Under the pieces are notes generated by a model, which was not told the origin of the DNA, made no database searches, and was given only the letters and a program-made list of their open reading frames with translations. 64,000 nt of DNA, taken from contig NZ_SOCE01000001.1 in the NCBI RefSeq assembly GCF_004365175.1, positions 5,824,202-5,888,201 of the forward strand. The letters run 5' to 3'. Positions 1-8,290 of the stretch are shown in pieces. The stretch's first letter is position 1. The number at the start of each line of letters is the position of its first letter. The stretch is from Kribbella voronezhensis. Lineage in GTDB: Bacteria > Actinomycetota > Actinomycetes > Propionibacteriales > Kribbellaceae. Both the position numbers and the translations under genes were made by a program.

Positions 1-1
1 C

Positions 2-163
2 CCCGACAAGCTGGCCGGCGTCCAGGGCTACGGCATCGACGTGGTCGAGCGCCGCGGCATCTCGATCGATCCGACCGAACACAATCTGCGGTACCTGCGG
101 ACCAAGCGCGACCGGATGGGCCACCACCTGCCCACCGGCACGGACGAGAACGGAGCCAACTGA
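2..163 (+). CDS. ribA: GTP cyclohydrolase II / DHBP synthase, C-terminal end (partial)
   Basis: The last 53 codons of a gene that begins before the window. The readable peptide contains a stretch like VQGYGIDVVERRGI followed by NLRYLRTKRDRMGHHL. This is the typical C-terminus of GTP cyclohydrolase II domains (RibA or RibBA fusions), with the 'NLRYLRTKRDRMGH' ending common in actinobacterial RibBA. The enzyme opens the GTP imidazole ring in the first committed step of riboflavin synthesis. The stop codon overlaps the ribH start (TGATG), so the two are translationally coupled. Whether the missing N-terminus holds the RibB domain cannot be seen here. Confidence 0.88.
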   Translation, partial: PDKLAGVQGYGIDVVERRGISIDPTEHNLRYLRTKRDRMGHHLPTGTDENGAN

Positions 164-633
164 TGTCGGGAAGCGGAGCACCCAGGATTCAGATCCCGCG
201 CGCGGAAGGTGTCCGGGTCGCCGTGATCGCCGCGCAGTGGCACCCGACGGTGACGGACGCGCTCGTCGCCGGCGCTGAACGCGCGCTGGCCGACTCGGGC
301 GTCACCGACTACAAGGTGATCCGGGTGCCCGGGTCCTTCGAGCTTCCCGTCGCGGCCCTGCACGCCGCCCGCAGCGGGTACGACGCCGTGGTTGCCCTCG
401 GCGTCGTCATCCGCGGCGACACCCCGCACTTCGAGTACGTCTGCCAGGCGGCGACCGACGGTCTCATGCGAGTCTCCGTCAACACCGGCGTACCGGTCGG
501 CTTCGGCCTCCTCACCTGCGACAACGACCCCCAGGCCCTCGACCGAGCCGGCCTCCCGGACTCCCGAGAAGACAAGGGCTACGAATCCACCCAAGCAGCC
601 CTCGCCACCCTGATCGCAGCCCGCGCCTTGTAA
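163..633 (+). CDS. ribH: 6,7-dimethyl-8-ribityllumazine synthase
   Basis: 156 residues, normal for lumazine synthase. The enzyme condenses 5-amino-6-ribitylaminouracil with 3,4-dihydroxy-2-butanone 4-phosphate and usually assembles into an icosahedral or pentameric shell. Visible family motifs are VPGSFELP (about residues 55-62) and the VVIRGDTPHFEYV loop (about 81-93), whose His89 corresponds to the catalytic histidine. The start ATG overlaps the stop of the upstream ribA-type gene by one base. The usual N-terminal ARFN-like segment reads AQWHPTV here. The gene is followed by an A/G-rich spacer and a bidirectional hairpin, so it probably ends the rib operon. Confidence 0.96.
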   Translation: MSGSGAPRIQIPRAEGVRVAVIAAQWHPTVTDALVAGAERALADSGVTDYKVIRVPGSFELPVAALHAARSGYDAVVALGVVIRGDTPHFEYVCQAATDGLMRVSVNTGVPVGFGLLTCDNDPQALDRAGLPDSREDKGYESTQAALATLIAARAL

Positions 634-749
634 AACAGAACTGAAAGAAACACCAAAGACAAGAAGGAAAGAGAAATAGCAGGAGGCCTGAGGTTGCTCT
701 CAGCGCCTCACTGACCGGGCTTACGGGGTTCTTCGGCTGGAATCCCGGT

Positions 750-781
750 GGATCGCCAACACTGATCAGTGGTGGCGATCC
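750..781. terminator. 32-bp near-perfect palindrome between convergent genes
   Basis: Outer arms GGATCGCCA (750-758) and TGGCGATCC (773-781), one mismatch (759/772), then CACTGA/TCAGTG (760-771) meeting at the centre. It lies five bases beyond the stop codon of the minus-strand DUF1579 gene and about 115 bp past ribH. It probably serves both convergent transcripts. No long T-run follows on either side, so intrinsic termination is inferred. Confidence 0.6.
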
Positions 782-786
782 GCGGT

Positions 787-2655
787 CTACTTGGTTCTGG
801 TGTGGGTCATTTGCCAGTTGGGGATCCAGGTTTGGCCGTTGTCTGTTGAGAAGGACTGTTCCCAGGCGGCCTTGTTCTGGCCTGGGGTCCAGGTGAAGCG
901 GACGAGGATTTCCTGGCCTTCCCAGAGTTCGGGGGCTTCGAAGATGCCGGTGCCGTCGGTGAAGGAGCCGACGACAGGGCTTTCGAGTTTGCCGCGCTGG
1001 CTGTTGATCCAGTGGATGGACCACGTCTTCGACACCGGGTTGTAGAGGCGGAGGGTGGCGCCGCGGAAACCCTCGGTCGGGAACCAGCCCTCGTCGAAGC
1101 TGATCGCGCCGTCGAAGTAGCTGTGGACCTCCATCCGGGAGTCCAGCTCGTACCACTCGGCCGGTTCGCCCAGCGCCGGCTTGCGGCGGCGGTTGTGCAT
1201 GTCCCAGCTCCCGACGAGGAAGTCGAAATCGCCGGTCAGCTTCGGCGTGTCCACCCGAGGCGGCTCGGTCGAGCGGCGGGTGAATTCCATTGTCCAGTTG
1301 ACTTCCCAGCTCTTGCCGCCGTCGTCGGAGAACGACTGCTCCCAATGCGCCGTCGTCTCGGTGACGTCCGACCACGCATAGCTGACCAGGATCGGCTTCC
1401 CGTCGAACTCCTCCTCGCCGGTCAGCCAGCAACTGTCGCCTGACCACCGACCTCGCACGGGCGGATTGAGTTCCATCGTCGTACTGCTGATCCAGTAGAT
1501 CGTCCAGTCCTTCTGCACCGGATCGAACAGCCGCACCGACATCCCGTACGACGACCTGCTCGGGAACTGCATCTCGTCGATACTGATCGCCCCGTCGAAA
1601 TGCGTCCGCGCGCTGCACGTCCCCTCGAACTCTTCCCACTCGTCGCTCCCGGTCAGCGGCTTGGTCAACCGGCGGTGCACCACATCGAAGTACCCGTTGA
1701 GGAAGTCGAAGTCGCTCGTCACCTTCCGCGGTGAGAACGTCATCGTCCAGTTGCTCTCCCACGTCTCGCTCCCGTCGGCCGAGAAGAACTGCTCCCAGAC
1801 CGGTACGTCGCCCTTCGTCCAGCGGAACCGGACGTCCACCGGCCGGCCTTCGTGCTGATCCGGTCCTTCGAGAATGCCGACGTCGTCCAGCCCGAAACCG
1901 CCGTACACCGGCGGCTCGAGGATGCCCCGTGAACTGTTCACCCAGTAGATCGCCCACGCACCCGCTTCGACGTCGTACAGCCGCACGGTCAGGCCGTCGA
2001 AGTCCTTGGTGGGAAAGAAGGTCTCGTCGATGCAGACGGCACCGTTGAAGAGGGTGTAGCAGCTGGACGTTCCCGGAAAGGTGCTCCACTCGGAACTCCC
2101 GGTCAGCGGCTTGTCCAGCTTCCGGTGAAGCACGTTCCACTCGCCGACGAAGAAGTCGAAGTCGCCGGTGACCTTCGGGAGATCCAGCGCAGGCGGCTCA
2201 CTCGACCGCCGGGTGAGGTCCATCGTCCAGTTCGTCTGCCACTCCCCGTCCACCGAGTAGGCCTGCTCCCAGTGAGCAGTCTCGGCGGTGATGTCCGACC
2301 AGGTGAGTCGCACCGGGATCTCCTGCCCGTCGACCTCGTCGACGCCGTACAAAGTGCACGTGCCGTCGGACCACGTGCCACGCACCGGCGGCTGGAGTTT
2401 CCCGGTCGTGCTGTTCACCCAGTAGATCGTCCAGTCCTTCTCGACCGGATTGAACAGCCGCAGAGACAGCCCGTACGACGCCTTGCTCGGGAACCGCGCT
2501 TCGTCGATGCTGACGGCCCCGTTGTGATGGGTGCGGCCGGTGCAGGTGCCGGCGTACTCCTCCCAGTCGCCCGAGGCCGTCAAGACGCGGTTGACGACGT
2601 CGAAGTGCCCGGTGAGGAAATCGAAGTCGCTGGTCAGTTTGGTCGCTGTGGTCAT
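787..2655 (-). CDS. Protein of four tandem DUF1579-like domains
   Basis: 622 residues made of four copies of a roughly 150-residue domain that is normally found alone. Each copy starts with a (T)(S/G)DFDF..G..D..(H/N)R block. It then has a GA(V/I)(S/C)(I/F)DE motif, RL(F/Y)(N/D)P....W.I(Y/H)W(V/I)(N/S)S, and WEQ(S/A/F)(F/Y)S.D....W..NW.M. Rough limits are 1-152, 158-310, 311-463 and 468-622. This pattern matches the DUF1579 beta-barrel family, whose function is unknown. There is no signal peptide or membrane segment, so it is probably cytoplasmic. Copies 1 and 3 resemble each other, as do 2 and 4, indicating duplication of a two-domain unit. It is divergent from a WYL regulator across a 61-bp gap, which may control it. 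The start has an AGAAGG-like ribosome binding site. Confidence 0.8.
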   Translation of the reverse strand: MTTATKLTSDFDFLTGHFDVVNRVLTASGDWEEYAGTCTGRTHHNGAVSIDEARFPSKASYGLSLRLFNPVEKDWTIYWVNSTTGKLQPPVRGTWSDGTCTLYGVDEVDGQEIPVRLTWSDITAETAHWEQAYSVDGEWQTNWTMDLTRRSSEPPALDLPKVTGDFDFFVGEWNVLHRKLDKPLTGSSEWSTFPGTSSCYTLFNGAVCIDETFFPTKDFDGLTVRLYDVEAGAWAIYWVNSSRGILEPPVYGGFGLDDVGILEGPDQHEGRPVDVRFRWTKGDVPVWEQFFSADGSETWESNWTMTFSPRKVTSDFDFLNGYFDVVHRRLTKPLTGSDEWEEFEGTCSARTHFDGAISIDEMQFPSRSSYGMSVRLFDPVQKDWTIYWISSTTMELNPPVRGRWSGDSCWLTGEEEFDGKPILVSYAWSDVTETTAHWEQSFSDDGGKSWEVNWTMEFTRRSTEPPRVDTPKLTGDFDFLVGSWDMHNRRRKPALGEPAEWYELDSRMEVHSYFDGAISFDEGWFPTEGFRGATLRLYNPVSKTWSIHWINSQRGKLESPVVGSFTDGTGIFEAPELWEGQEILVRFTWTPGQNKAAWEQSFSTDNGQTWIPNWQMTHTRTK

Positions 2656-2716
2656 GACCAGACCTTCTCGCGGAAACCTGACAGTGAATGGCAGCCTTTA
2701 GAACTAGTCTCGAACC

Positions 2717-3694
2717 ATGCGTTCAAGCCGGTTGCTGTCGATCCTGCTGTTGCTCCAGACCCGCAGGCGACTGACCGCGCGGGAGTTGGCCGACGAGTTG
2801 GAGGTCTCGCTGCGGACCATCTACCGCGATGTCGAAGCACTGGCCGCCGCGGGCGTTCCGGTGTACGCCGACCAGGGGCGGGCCGGGGGATACCGGCTGG
2901 TCGACGGCTACCGGACGAAGTTGACGGGCCTCACCGAGCAGGAGGCGGCAGCCCTCTTCATGGTCGGCATGCCCGGACCGGCCGCCGCGCTCGGACTGAC
3001 CGAGCAGACCAGCGGAGCAGAGCTAAAACTTCTAGCTGCGCTAGCACCCGACCAACGTGACCGCGCGGGCCGGCTGAAGAACCGCTTCTACCTCGACGTC
3101 CCCGCCTGGTACCGAGATGCGGAGGACTCGCCGCATCTCGCCGCGATCGCCGAGGCGGTCCTGCACGACCGGAAGATCAAGGTGCTCTACCGTCGCTGGG
3201 AAGCACCCCGTGAAGTCGAGCGCACCCTGTCGCCGTACGGGCTCGTGCTCAAGAACGGCAGCTGGTACGTCGCGGCTTCGGCGACCGGGAACTCGATCAG
3301 GACCTACCGGGTCTCCAACATCCTCGAACTCACCAGCACCGGCGAGACCTTCACCCGGGCCGCGGCCTTCGACCTCGCGAAGTACTGGCAGGACCATCTC
3401 GACCAGTTCGAGCAACGCCGGTTCACCGGCCACGCACACGTCCGGATCGCCCCCGCGCTGGTGCGGCGACTGGTCGATCTCTCCGCAACCCTGTTGCTCA
3501 AGGCAATCACTGACACAGGCGCGGAGCCGGCCGAGGACGGCAGCGTCACGGTCTCCGTCCCGATCGAGTCGATCCCGAACGCCGCCACCCAGCTGATCCG
3601 CTTCGCCGCCGACCTCGAAGTACTGGAGCCGGCTGAACTACGCGCTGAGCTGACCCGGCTCGCGCACGACATCATCCAGCTCTACGAGTCCTGA
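2717..3694 (+). CDS. WYL-domain transcriptional regulator (YafY/DeoR-type HTH)
   Basis: 325 residues. An N-terminal winged HTH (about 1-55: RLTARELADELEVSLRTIYRDVEAL) is followed by a GGYRL wing and a WYL effector domain (about 135-225, with SWYVAASA) and a C-terminal WCX-like extension. Proteins of this type bind DNA and usually respond to small ligands. Here the obvious target is the divergent DUF1579 gene. A TAGTCT box at 2705-2710 lies six bases before the ATG with no ribosome binding site, so the transcript is probably leaderless. The 3' end overlaps the convergent MarR gene by 13 bp. Confidence 0.9.
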   Translation: MRSSRLLSILLLLQTRRRLTARELADELEVSLRTIYRDVEALAAAGVPVYADQGRAGGYRLVDGYRTKLTGLTEQEAAALFMVGMPGPAAALGLTEQTSGAELKLLAALAPDQRDRAGRLKNRFYLDVPAWYRDAEDSPHLAAIAEAVLHDRKIKVLYRRWEAPREVERTLSPYGLVLKNGSWYVAASATGNSIRTYRVSNILELTSTGETFTRAAAFDLAKYWQDHLDQFEQRRFTGHAHVRIAPALVRRLVDLSATLLLKAITDTGAEPAEDGSVTVSVPIESIPNAATQLIRFAADLEVLEPAELRAELTRLAHDIIQLYES

Positions 3695-4167
3695 CCCAGT
3701 TTCTCCACGGAGGCGCGGCCGGCGTCGGCGCTGCGCTGAAGGAAGCCGGTGATCAGCTCGAGTTCCGCCGGTGTGTAGTCGGCGCACACCTCGTTCAGGG
3801 CGCTGTTCATGCCGCTGTAGAGGCTGTAGACCTCACGGTTGCGGTCGGGCAGCACCCGGATGCTGACGCTGCGCCGATCGGTGGAAGCGCGGTCCCGCGC
3901 GATCCAGCCACCACGCTCGAGCCGATCGAGGATCCCGGTCAGCGTGGCCGGGTGCAGTCCGACCTGCCGCGCGAGGGCGCTCGGGGTGAGCGGACCGTTC
4001 TGGGCGAGCACGTCCAGGCAGTCGAGGTCGATGTCCTTGAGCGCCAGCCGCCCGCCGACCTGGTGGTTCAGCAGCGCCAGCTCGACGCGCAGGTCGCGCA
4101 GGGCGGCCTTGATTGCCGCCCCGGCCCGGCGCCGGAGACGTAGCTCACTATTTTCTCTCGGTTCCAT
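3682..4167 (-). CDS. MarR-family transcriptional regulator
   Basis: 161 residues. The central winged HTH reads NGPLTPSALARQVGLHPATLTGILDRLERGGWIAR, and the following wing DRASTDRRSVSIRVLP is typical of MarR. The long helical ends would form the dimer interface. It is transcribed divergently from an NAD(P)-binding protein gene. The AT-rich dyad between them (4168-4190) is the likely operator, so it probably represses itself and the 4222-5359 pair. The unusually charged N-terminus (REN...RLRRRAGAAIK) may mean the true start is slightly downstream. Confidence 0.88.
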   Translation of the reverse strand: MEPRENSELRLRRRAGAAIKAALRDLRVELALLNHQVGGRLALKDIDLDCLDVLAQNGPLTPSALARQVGLHPATLTGILDRLERGGWIARDRASTDRRSVSIRVLPDRNREVYSLYSGMNSALNEVCADYTPAELELITGFLQRSADAGRASVEKLGQDS

Positions 4168-4190
4168 ATATTATGATTCCCGTATTATAT
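4168..4190. promoter_or_regulatory. AT-rich dyad, probable MarR operator/promoter
   Basis: ATATTAT (4168-4174) and ATTATAT (4184-4190) form an imperfect inverted repeat (6 of 7) around GATTCCCG. This is a conspicuous AT island in GC-rich DNA, immediately upstream of the MarR start and 31 bp before the divergent gene's start. MarR proteins bind such AT-rich dyads. That this one does so is inference. Confidence 0.5.
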
Positions 4191-4221
4191 GAGTTGCAGC
4201 CGACATGAAGGACGGTACCCG

Positions 4222-4860
4222 ATGAAGATCACGGTTTTCGGCGCGACCGGCGGGATCGGTGGCCACGTGGTGGAGCAGGCGCTGACCGCCGGCCACAAGG
4301 TCGTCGCGGTGGTGCGCGAGTCGTCGACGTACGACGTCAGGCATCCCTCGCTGGAGGTGTTGCGCGTGCCCGGCCTCGAAGAGGCGGAGTTGCTCCGGCC
4401 CGCTCTCGACGGCAGCGCGGCGGTCGTCTCCGGCGTCGGTGCGCGCAGTCGCAAGGCCGGCCCGGTCGCGAGCACCAGCACCCGCTCGATCCTCGCGGCG
4501 ATGGCCGCGGCCGGCGTGGACCGGTTCGTCGCGGTGAGCGCGATCCCGCTCGGCCCCGTGCCGCCGGACGAGAGCTTCCTCAACCGTCGCGTGGTGCTGC
4601 CGATGATCAACGCGTTCGCGGCGGACGTGTACGCCGACCTCCGGGTGATGGAGGCCGACATCATGAGCAGTTCGACCGAGTGGACCATCGTCCGGCCACC
4701 CAAACTCACCAACAAGCCCCTGACCGGCAAGTACCGCGTGTCGGTCGGCGACACCGTTCCGCGGACCTACAGCATCTCCAGAGCCGACGTCGCCCACCTG
4801 ATGCTCGCCGCTATCGACGACCCCGCGATGATCAACCAGCCCGTCAGTGCCGGCTACTGA
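4222..4860 (+). CDS. NAD(P)-binding atypical SDR / NmrA-like protein
   Basis: 212 residues from ATG 4222, chosen because ITVFGATGGIGGHV then lies directly at the N-terminus and GAAGGA precedes it. The motif GATGGIGG (residues 6-13) is a Rossmann dinucleotide-binding loop. The rest matches NAD(P)H-binding (PF13460-type) proteins related to NmrA and flavin reductase-like SDRs, including VDRFVAVSA and the late EWTIVRPPKL segment. The catalytic YxxxK of classical SDRs is not evident, so it may be a sensor, isomerase or reductase. It is adjacent to a DUF1772 gene (1-bp gap) and divergent from MarR, which suggests a MarR-controlled pair responding to aromatic or electrophilic compounds. Confidence 0.82.
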   Translation: MKITVFGATGGIGGHVVEQALTAGHKVVAVVRESSTYDVRHPSLEVLRVPGLEEAELLRPALDGSAAVVSGVGARSRKAGPVASTSTRSILAAMAAAGVDRFVAVSAIPLGPVPPDESFLNRRVVLPMINAFAADVYADLRVMEADIMSSSTEWTIVRPPKLTNKPLTGKYRVSVGDTVPRTYSISRADVAHLMLAAIDDPAMINQPVSAGY

Positions 4861-4861
4861 A

Positions 4862-5359
4862 ATGACCCTGACAACCGTCGACCAACCCCGTACGACGTCT
4901 CGTCCGGCAGCCGTCGTCCTTGGTGGCGTGGGCCTGCTCTTCACCGGGCTCTTCTCCGGCTTCCTTCTCTGCGTGCTCGTCCTCGAGAACTCCCTGCGCG
5001 CGGGCAATGCTTCCGTCTACACGCAAGTCCGGCTGATCGAGCTGGATTCCCTCGACAAGCTGGCCTCGGCCACCTTGATCCCGGCGTTGGTCAGCACCGC
5101 CGTGGTCGCCATCCTTGCTCGCGGCAACAATCGGTGGCTGCTGGTGGCGTTGGCCTTGCTGGTCGTCGTTTTCGCGGTGACACTCGCCGTCAACCTTCCG
5201 ATCAACGGCGATCAGGCAGATTGGTCGGTGCAGAGCCCACCGTCGGACTGGGCAACAGTTCGTGATCACTGGCAGATCGCACATGTGGTCCGGACAGTGG
5301 CAGCGATCGCCGCGTTCGGTTCCTTGATCGTGGCCGGCCTCACCCGGAAGCGAGCTTGA
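4862..5359 (+). CDS. DUF1772 (anthrone oxygenase-like) membrane protein
   Basis: 165 residues, with four predicted hydrophobic segments (about 20-45, 72-92, 96-116 and 145-162). The arrangement and the conserved tract around WSVQSPPSDWATVRDHWQIAHVVRTVAA match the DUF1772 family, which includes fungal and bacterial anthrone oxygenases. The ATG at 4862 lies one base after the upstream stop, so the two genes form an operon. The stop lies inside the 3' end of the convergent P1 peptidase gene (20-bp overlap). The substrate is unknown. Confidence 0.75.
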   Translation: MTLTTVDQPRTTSRPAAVVLGGVGLLFTGLFSGFLLCVLVLENSLRAGNASVYTQVRLIELDSLDKLASATLIPALVSTAVVAILARGNNRWLLVALALLVVVFAVTLAVNLPINGDQADWSVQSPPSDWATVRDHWQIAHVVRTVAAIAAFGSLIVAGLTRKRA

Positions 5360-6350
5360 CGAGGTCGAGCGGTACGGCGTACCGGGTGTTTCCGCGGAAG
5401 CCGGTGACGGTGTGGGCCATCGTGAGCGAGTTCAGCAGGGCCTCTTCGGTCGCCTCCATCGTTGCCTGGAAGACCTCGCGGAGTCCGGTCTCCGCGAAGG
5501 ACCCTGAGCGCTGAGCCGCCGTACTGAAGGCGATCGCGTAGTCGCCGCTGCCTGGCGCGTAGTCGGAACCGACCCGGCCCATCGCGAAGACGGCCCGCCG
5601 GGCGACCCTGCCGAGTTGGCGGGCATCCAGCGCGAGATCCGTGGCGACCACGATCATGCAGGAGTTGCCTCCCGGCGTACCGACTGCTTTCGCCGCGGGC
5701 ACCGGCGTACCGAGGACGGTGAGCGTGCCGGAGAAGTTGCTCTGGACCAGCACGCCGACGGTCCCGTCCCCGACTGATCGGGACGAGGTGCCGATGCCGG
5801 CTTTGAAACCGAGTGCGGCCGTACCGGTGCCGGCGCCGACGCAGCCCTCGGCGGGCAGGTCGGCCGAAGCGTTGTCGAGGGCGGCGAAGACGTGCGAGGC
5901 GGTGATCGGGCGGCGGCGGATGTCGGAGAGGAAGCCGTCGTTCGTCTCTCCGACGACCGGATTCAAGCTGGTCGCCTCAGGATCGCGCTCGAGCAACCAG
6001 CTCACCAGTGCATCCGCAACGCGGAACACGGACAGCGTCCCGGTCAACAGAATCGGCGTCTCCAGAACCCCGAGCTCATCCACCTGGGTCGACCCGACCA
6101 GCTTCCCGTACCCGTTCCCCACCGCGATCGCCGCGGGCAGCGCGCCGAGGGCGGCCGAGCCGCCGCGGGACCCGGCCGTTCCGCCGCCGAACCCGGGCGG
6201 GACGATCGCGGTGACGCCTGTGTGCAGGTCAGCACCGTCGTCGATCGTCGTGTGACCGACCAGCACCCCCGCAACATCGGTGATGGCGTTCAACGGACCG
6301 GTCTCCAAGCTGCCGGGCACAATCCCCAGCGAGCGAACTCTTGTCGGCAT
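5340..6350 (-). CDS. P1 family peptidase (DmpA-like aminopeptidase)
   Basis: 336 residues from ATG 6350. The fold matches the P1/DmpA family of self-processing Ntn hydrolases: an N-terminal NAITDVAGVLVGHTT motif, GGSAALGAL and GNGYGKLVGSTQVDELG, and then TPGGNSCMIVVATD. The Ser of GNSCM is the expected nucleophile released by autocleavage. Family members hydrolyse N-terminal residues from peptides or amides. No signal peptide is evident, so it is probably cytoplasmic. It is divergent from an MBL hydrolase gene only 19 bp away, with a TGGCAG-N7-CTGCCA dyad across the gap. Confidence 0.88.
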   Translation of the reverse strand: MPTRVRSLGIVPGSLETGPLNAITDVAGVLVGHTTIDDGADLHTGVTAIVPPGFGGGTAGSRGGSAALGALPAAIAVGNGYGKLVGSTQVDELGVLETPILLTGTLSVFRVADALVSWLLERDPEATSLNPVVGETNDGFLSDIRRRPITASHVFAALDNASADLPAEGCVGAGTGTAALGFKAGIGTSSRSVGDGTVGVLVQSNFSGTLTVLGTPVPAAKAVGTPGGNSCMIVVATDLALDARQLGRVARRAVFAMGRVGSDYAPGSGDYAIAFSTAAQRSGSFAETGLREVFQATMEATEEALLNSLTMAHTVTGFRGNTRYAVPLDLVKLASG

Positions 6351-6369
6351 GGCAGCTATCGTCTGCCAA

Positions 6370-7089
6370 ATGGTCGAGAAGTTGCAGCAGGTCAACGGCC
6401 GGGTGTGGCTCTACCCCCACGATCCCGACCCCGCCGCCGTCCGCGCGTCGGTCGCCCTGATCACCGGGGGCGACGGCAGCATCCTGGTCGACGCGGGCAA
6501 CAGCCCGGCGCACGCCCGCGAGATCCAGCAGGCGATCACCGAAGCCGGCCTGCCGTACCCGACGACCCTCGTCCACACCCATCACCACTGGGACCACACC
6601 TGGGGCGCCTGCGCCTGGGAGGACGTCGAGATCATCGCCCACGCGTCGGCCACTGACCTGCTCAGCGCCGAGGCGAAACGACCCTGGAGCCACCAATACC
6701 TCCGCGACCAGGTCGCCAAGAACCCCAGACTCGGCCCGAGCTTCCGCGCCCGCGCGCTGGCGATGCCCGAGTGGGACGGATTCAGAATCGTCCTGCCGCA
6801 CCGCACGTTCGAGGACACGCTCGAGCTCGCGTACGGCGTACAGGTGCGGCACGTCGGCGGGAATCACGCGCCGGATTCGACCGTCGTCACCGTTCCGGAT
6901 GCCGGGGTGATGCTGCTCGGCGACTGCTATTTCCCGCCGCCGTTCCACCTGCGCACCGAGGAGGACGGGCTGGATCACGCCATGGCGCGCAGGCTGCTGC
7001 GGGAGCGCCATACGTGGTACGTCGACGCCCACTCGCCGCCTCGATCCCTGGCCGCCGCGAGTGCGGCCGGTCCGGTAGACGAGACCTGA
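6370..7089 (+). CDS. MBL-fold metallo-hydrolase
   Basis: 239 residues from ATG 6370 (ATG 6349 is an in-frame alternative). The zinc-binding signature HTHHHWDH is the HxHxDH motif, followed later by GGNHAPDS and LLGDCYF, which supply the third histidine and the bridging aspartate. Such enzymes hydrolyse lactams, lactones, thioesters or phosphodiesters. The substrate is not identifiable here. No signal peptide is visible. It sits between the divergent P1 peptidase and the his genes. Confidence 0.85.
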   Translation: MVEKLQQVNGRVWLYPHDPDPAAVRASVALITGGDGSILVDAGNSPAHAREIQQAITEAGLPYPTTLVHTHHHWDHTWGACAWEDVEIIAHASATDLLSAEAKRPWSHQYLRDQVAKNPRLGPSFRARALAMPEWDGFRIVLPHRTFEDTLELAYGVQVRHVGGNHAPDSTVVTVPDAGVMLLGDCYFPPPFHLRTEEDGLDHAMARRLLRERHTWYVDAHSPPRSLAAASAAGPVDET

Positions 7090-7129
7090 CCGCAGCCCCG
7101 GGGCGGGTGACCTCTAGGCTGGTCCAGCG

Positions 7130-7393
7130 ATGAAGACCTTTGACGAACTCTTCGCCGAGCTGGGCGAGAAAGCGCTGACCCGTCCGGAGGGCTCCGGCAC
7201 GGTGGCAGCGCTGGATGCCGGTGTGCACACGATCGGCAAGAAGCTGGTCGAGGAGGCCGCCGAGTCCTGGATGGCCGCCGAGCACGAGGGCAAGGAGCGG
7301 GCCGCGGAGGAGCTGAGCCAGCTGCTCTACCACGCGCAGGTGATGATGCACGCGCTCGGCCTGAGCCTCGACGACGTGTACCGACATCTGTAG
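7130..7393 (+). CDS. hisE: Phosphoribosyl-ATP pyrophosphatase
   Basis: 87 residues, the normal size of stand-alone HisE. The MazG-like motif KKLVEEAAESWMAAEHEGKERAAEELSQLLYH carries the EExxE...ExxD-type metal-binding residues, here with EELSQLLYH. The enzyme converts phosphoribosyl-ATP to phosphoribosyl-AMP, step 2 of histidine synthesis. A TAGGCT box at 7115-7120 lies nine bases before the ATG and no ribosome binding site is seen, so initiation may be leaderless. It is followed 47 bp later by hisG. Confidence 0.95.
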   Translation: MKTFDELFAELGEKALTRPEGSGTVAALDAGVHTIGKKLVEEAAESWMAAEHEGKERAAEELSQLLYHAQVMMHALGLSLDDVYRHL

Positions 7394-7440
7394 GAGCGGC
7401 TACAGATCACCGGTTCACCTCTCACAGATTGGCTAGTGCC

Positions 7441-8286
7441 ATGCTGCGCGTCGCAGTACCGAACAAGGGCTCGCTGAGCGAAGCCGCCATCGACATCCTG
7501 ACCGAGGCGGGCTACCGCCAGCGCCGGAGCACCAAGGACCTGTCCCTGACCGACCCGGACAACGGCGTCGAGTTCTACTACCTGCGCCCCCGCGACATCG
7601 CCGTGTACGTCGGCGAAGGCACCCTCGACGTCGGCATCTCCGGGCGGGACCTGGTGCTCGACTCGCACGCCGACGCCGACATCATCATGGAACTCGGCTT
7701 CGGCGGCTCGACCTTCCGGTTCGCCGGCCGGGCCGGGGTCGCGGAGTCGGTCAAGGACCTCGAGGGCAAGCGGATCGCCACCTCGTTCGCCGGCATCCTC
7801 GCCGACCACCTGGCCGAGAACGGCGTCCAGGCGTCCGTCGTACGGCTGGACGGCGCGGTCGAGTCCGCGGTCCAGCTCGGTGTCGCGGACGTGATCGCCG
7901 ACGTGGTCGAAACCGGTACGACGCTGCGCCAGGCCGGCCTGGAGGTTTTCGGCGAGCCGATCCTCAAGTCCCAGGCGGTCCTGATCCGGCGGCACGGGGT
8001 ACAGCAGCCGGCCGCGATGGAGCAGTTGGTCCGCCGGCTCGAAGGTGTCCTGGTCGCGCGCAACTACGTGATGATGGACTACGACATCCGTGCCGAGGCC
8101 GTGGAGGCCGCGAACGCGGTCGCGCCGGGGCTCGAGTCGCCGACGGTGTCACCCCTTCATCGGGAAGGCTGGGTCGCCGTCCGCGTGATGGTGCCCCGGG
8201 CCGAAGCACAGCGGATCATGGACCAGCTCTGGGAGCTCGGCGCCCGCGCGATCCTCACCACCGACATCCACGCCTGCCGGATCTGA
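7441..8286 (+). CDS. hisG: ATP phosphoribosyltransferase (long form)
   Basis: 281 residues starting MLRVAVPNKGSL. It catalyses the first, feedback-controlled step of histidine synthesis. The catalytic region carries the PRPP-binding DVIADVVETGTTLRQAGL motif (around residue 155-173). The C-terminal extension of about 75 residues (ESPTVSPLHREGWVAVRVMVPRAEAQRIMDQLWELGARAILTTDIHACRI) is the ACT-like histidine-binding domain of the long form. hisE-hisG pairing is standard in actinobacteria. Confidence 0.97.
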   Translation: MLRVAVPNKGSLSEAAIDILTEAGYRQRRSTKDLSLTDPDNGVEFYYLRPRDIAVYVGEGTLDVGISGRDLVLDSHADADIIMELGFGGSTFRFAGRAGVAESVKDLEGKRIATSFAGILADHLAENGVQASVVRLDGAVESAVQLGVADVIADVVETGTTLRQAGLEVFGEPILKSQAVLIRRHGVQQPAAMEQLVRRLEGVLVARNYVMMDYDIRAEAVEAANAVAPGLESPTVSPLHREGWVAVRVMVPRAEAQRIMDQLWELGARAILTTDIHACRI

Positions 8287-8290
8287 GGCC

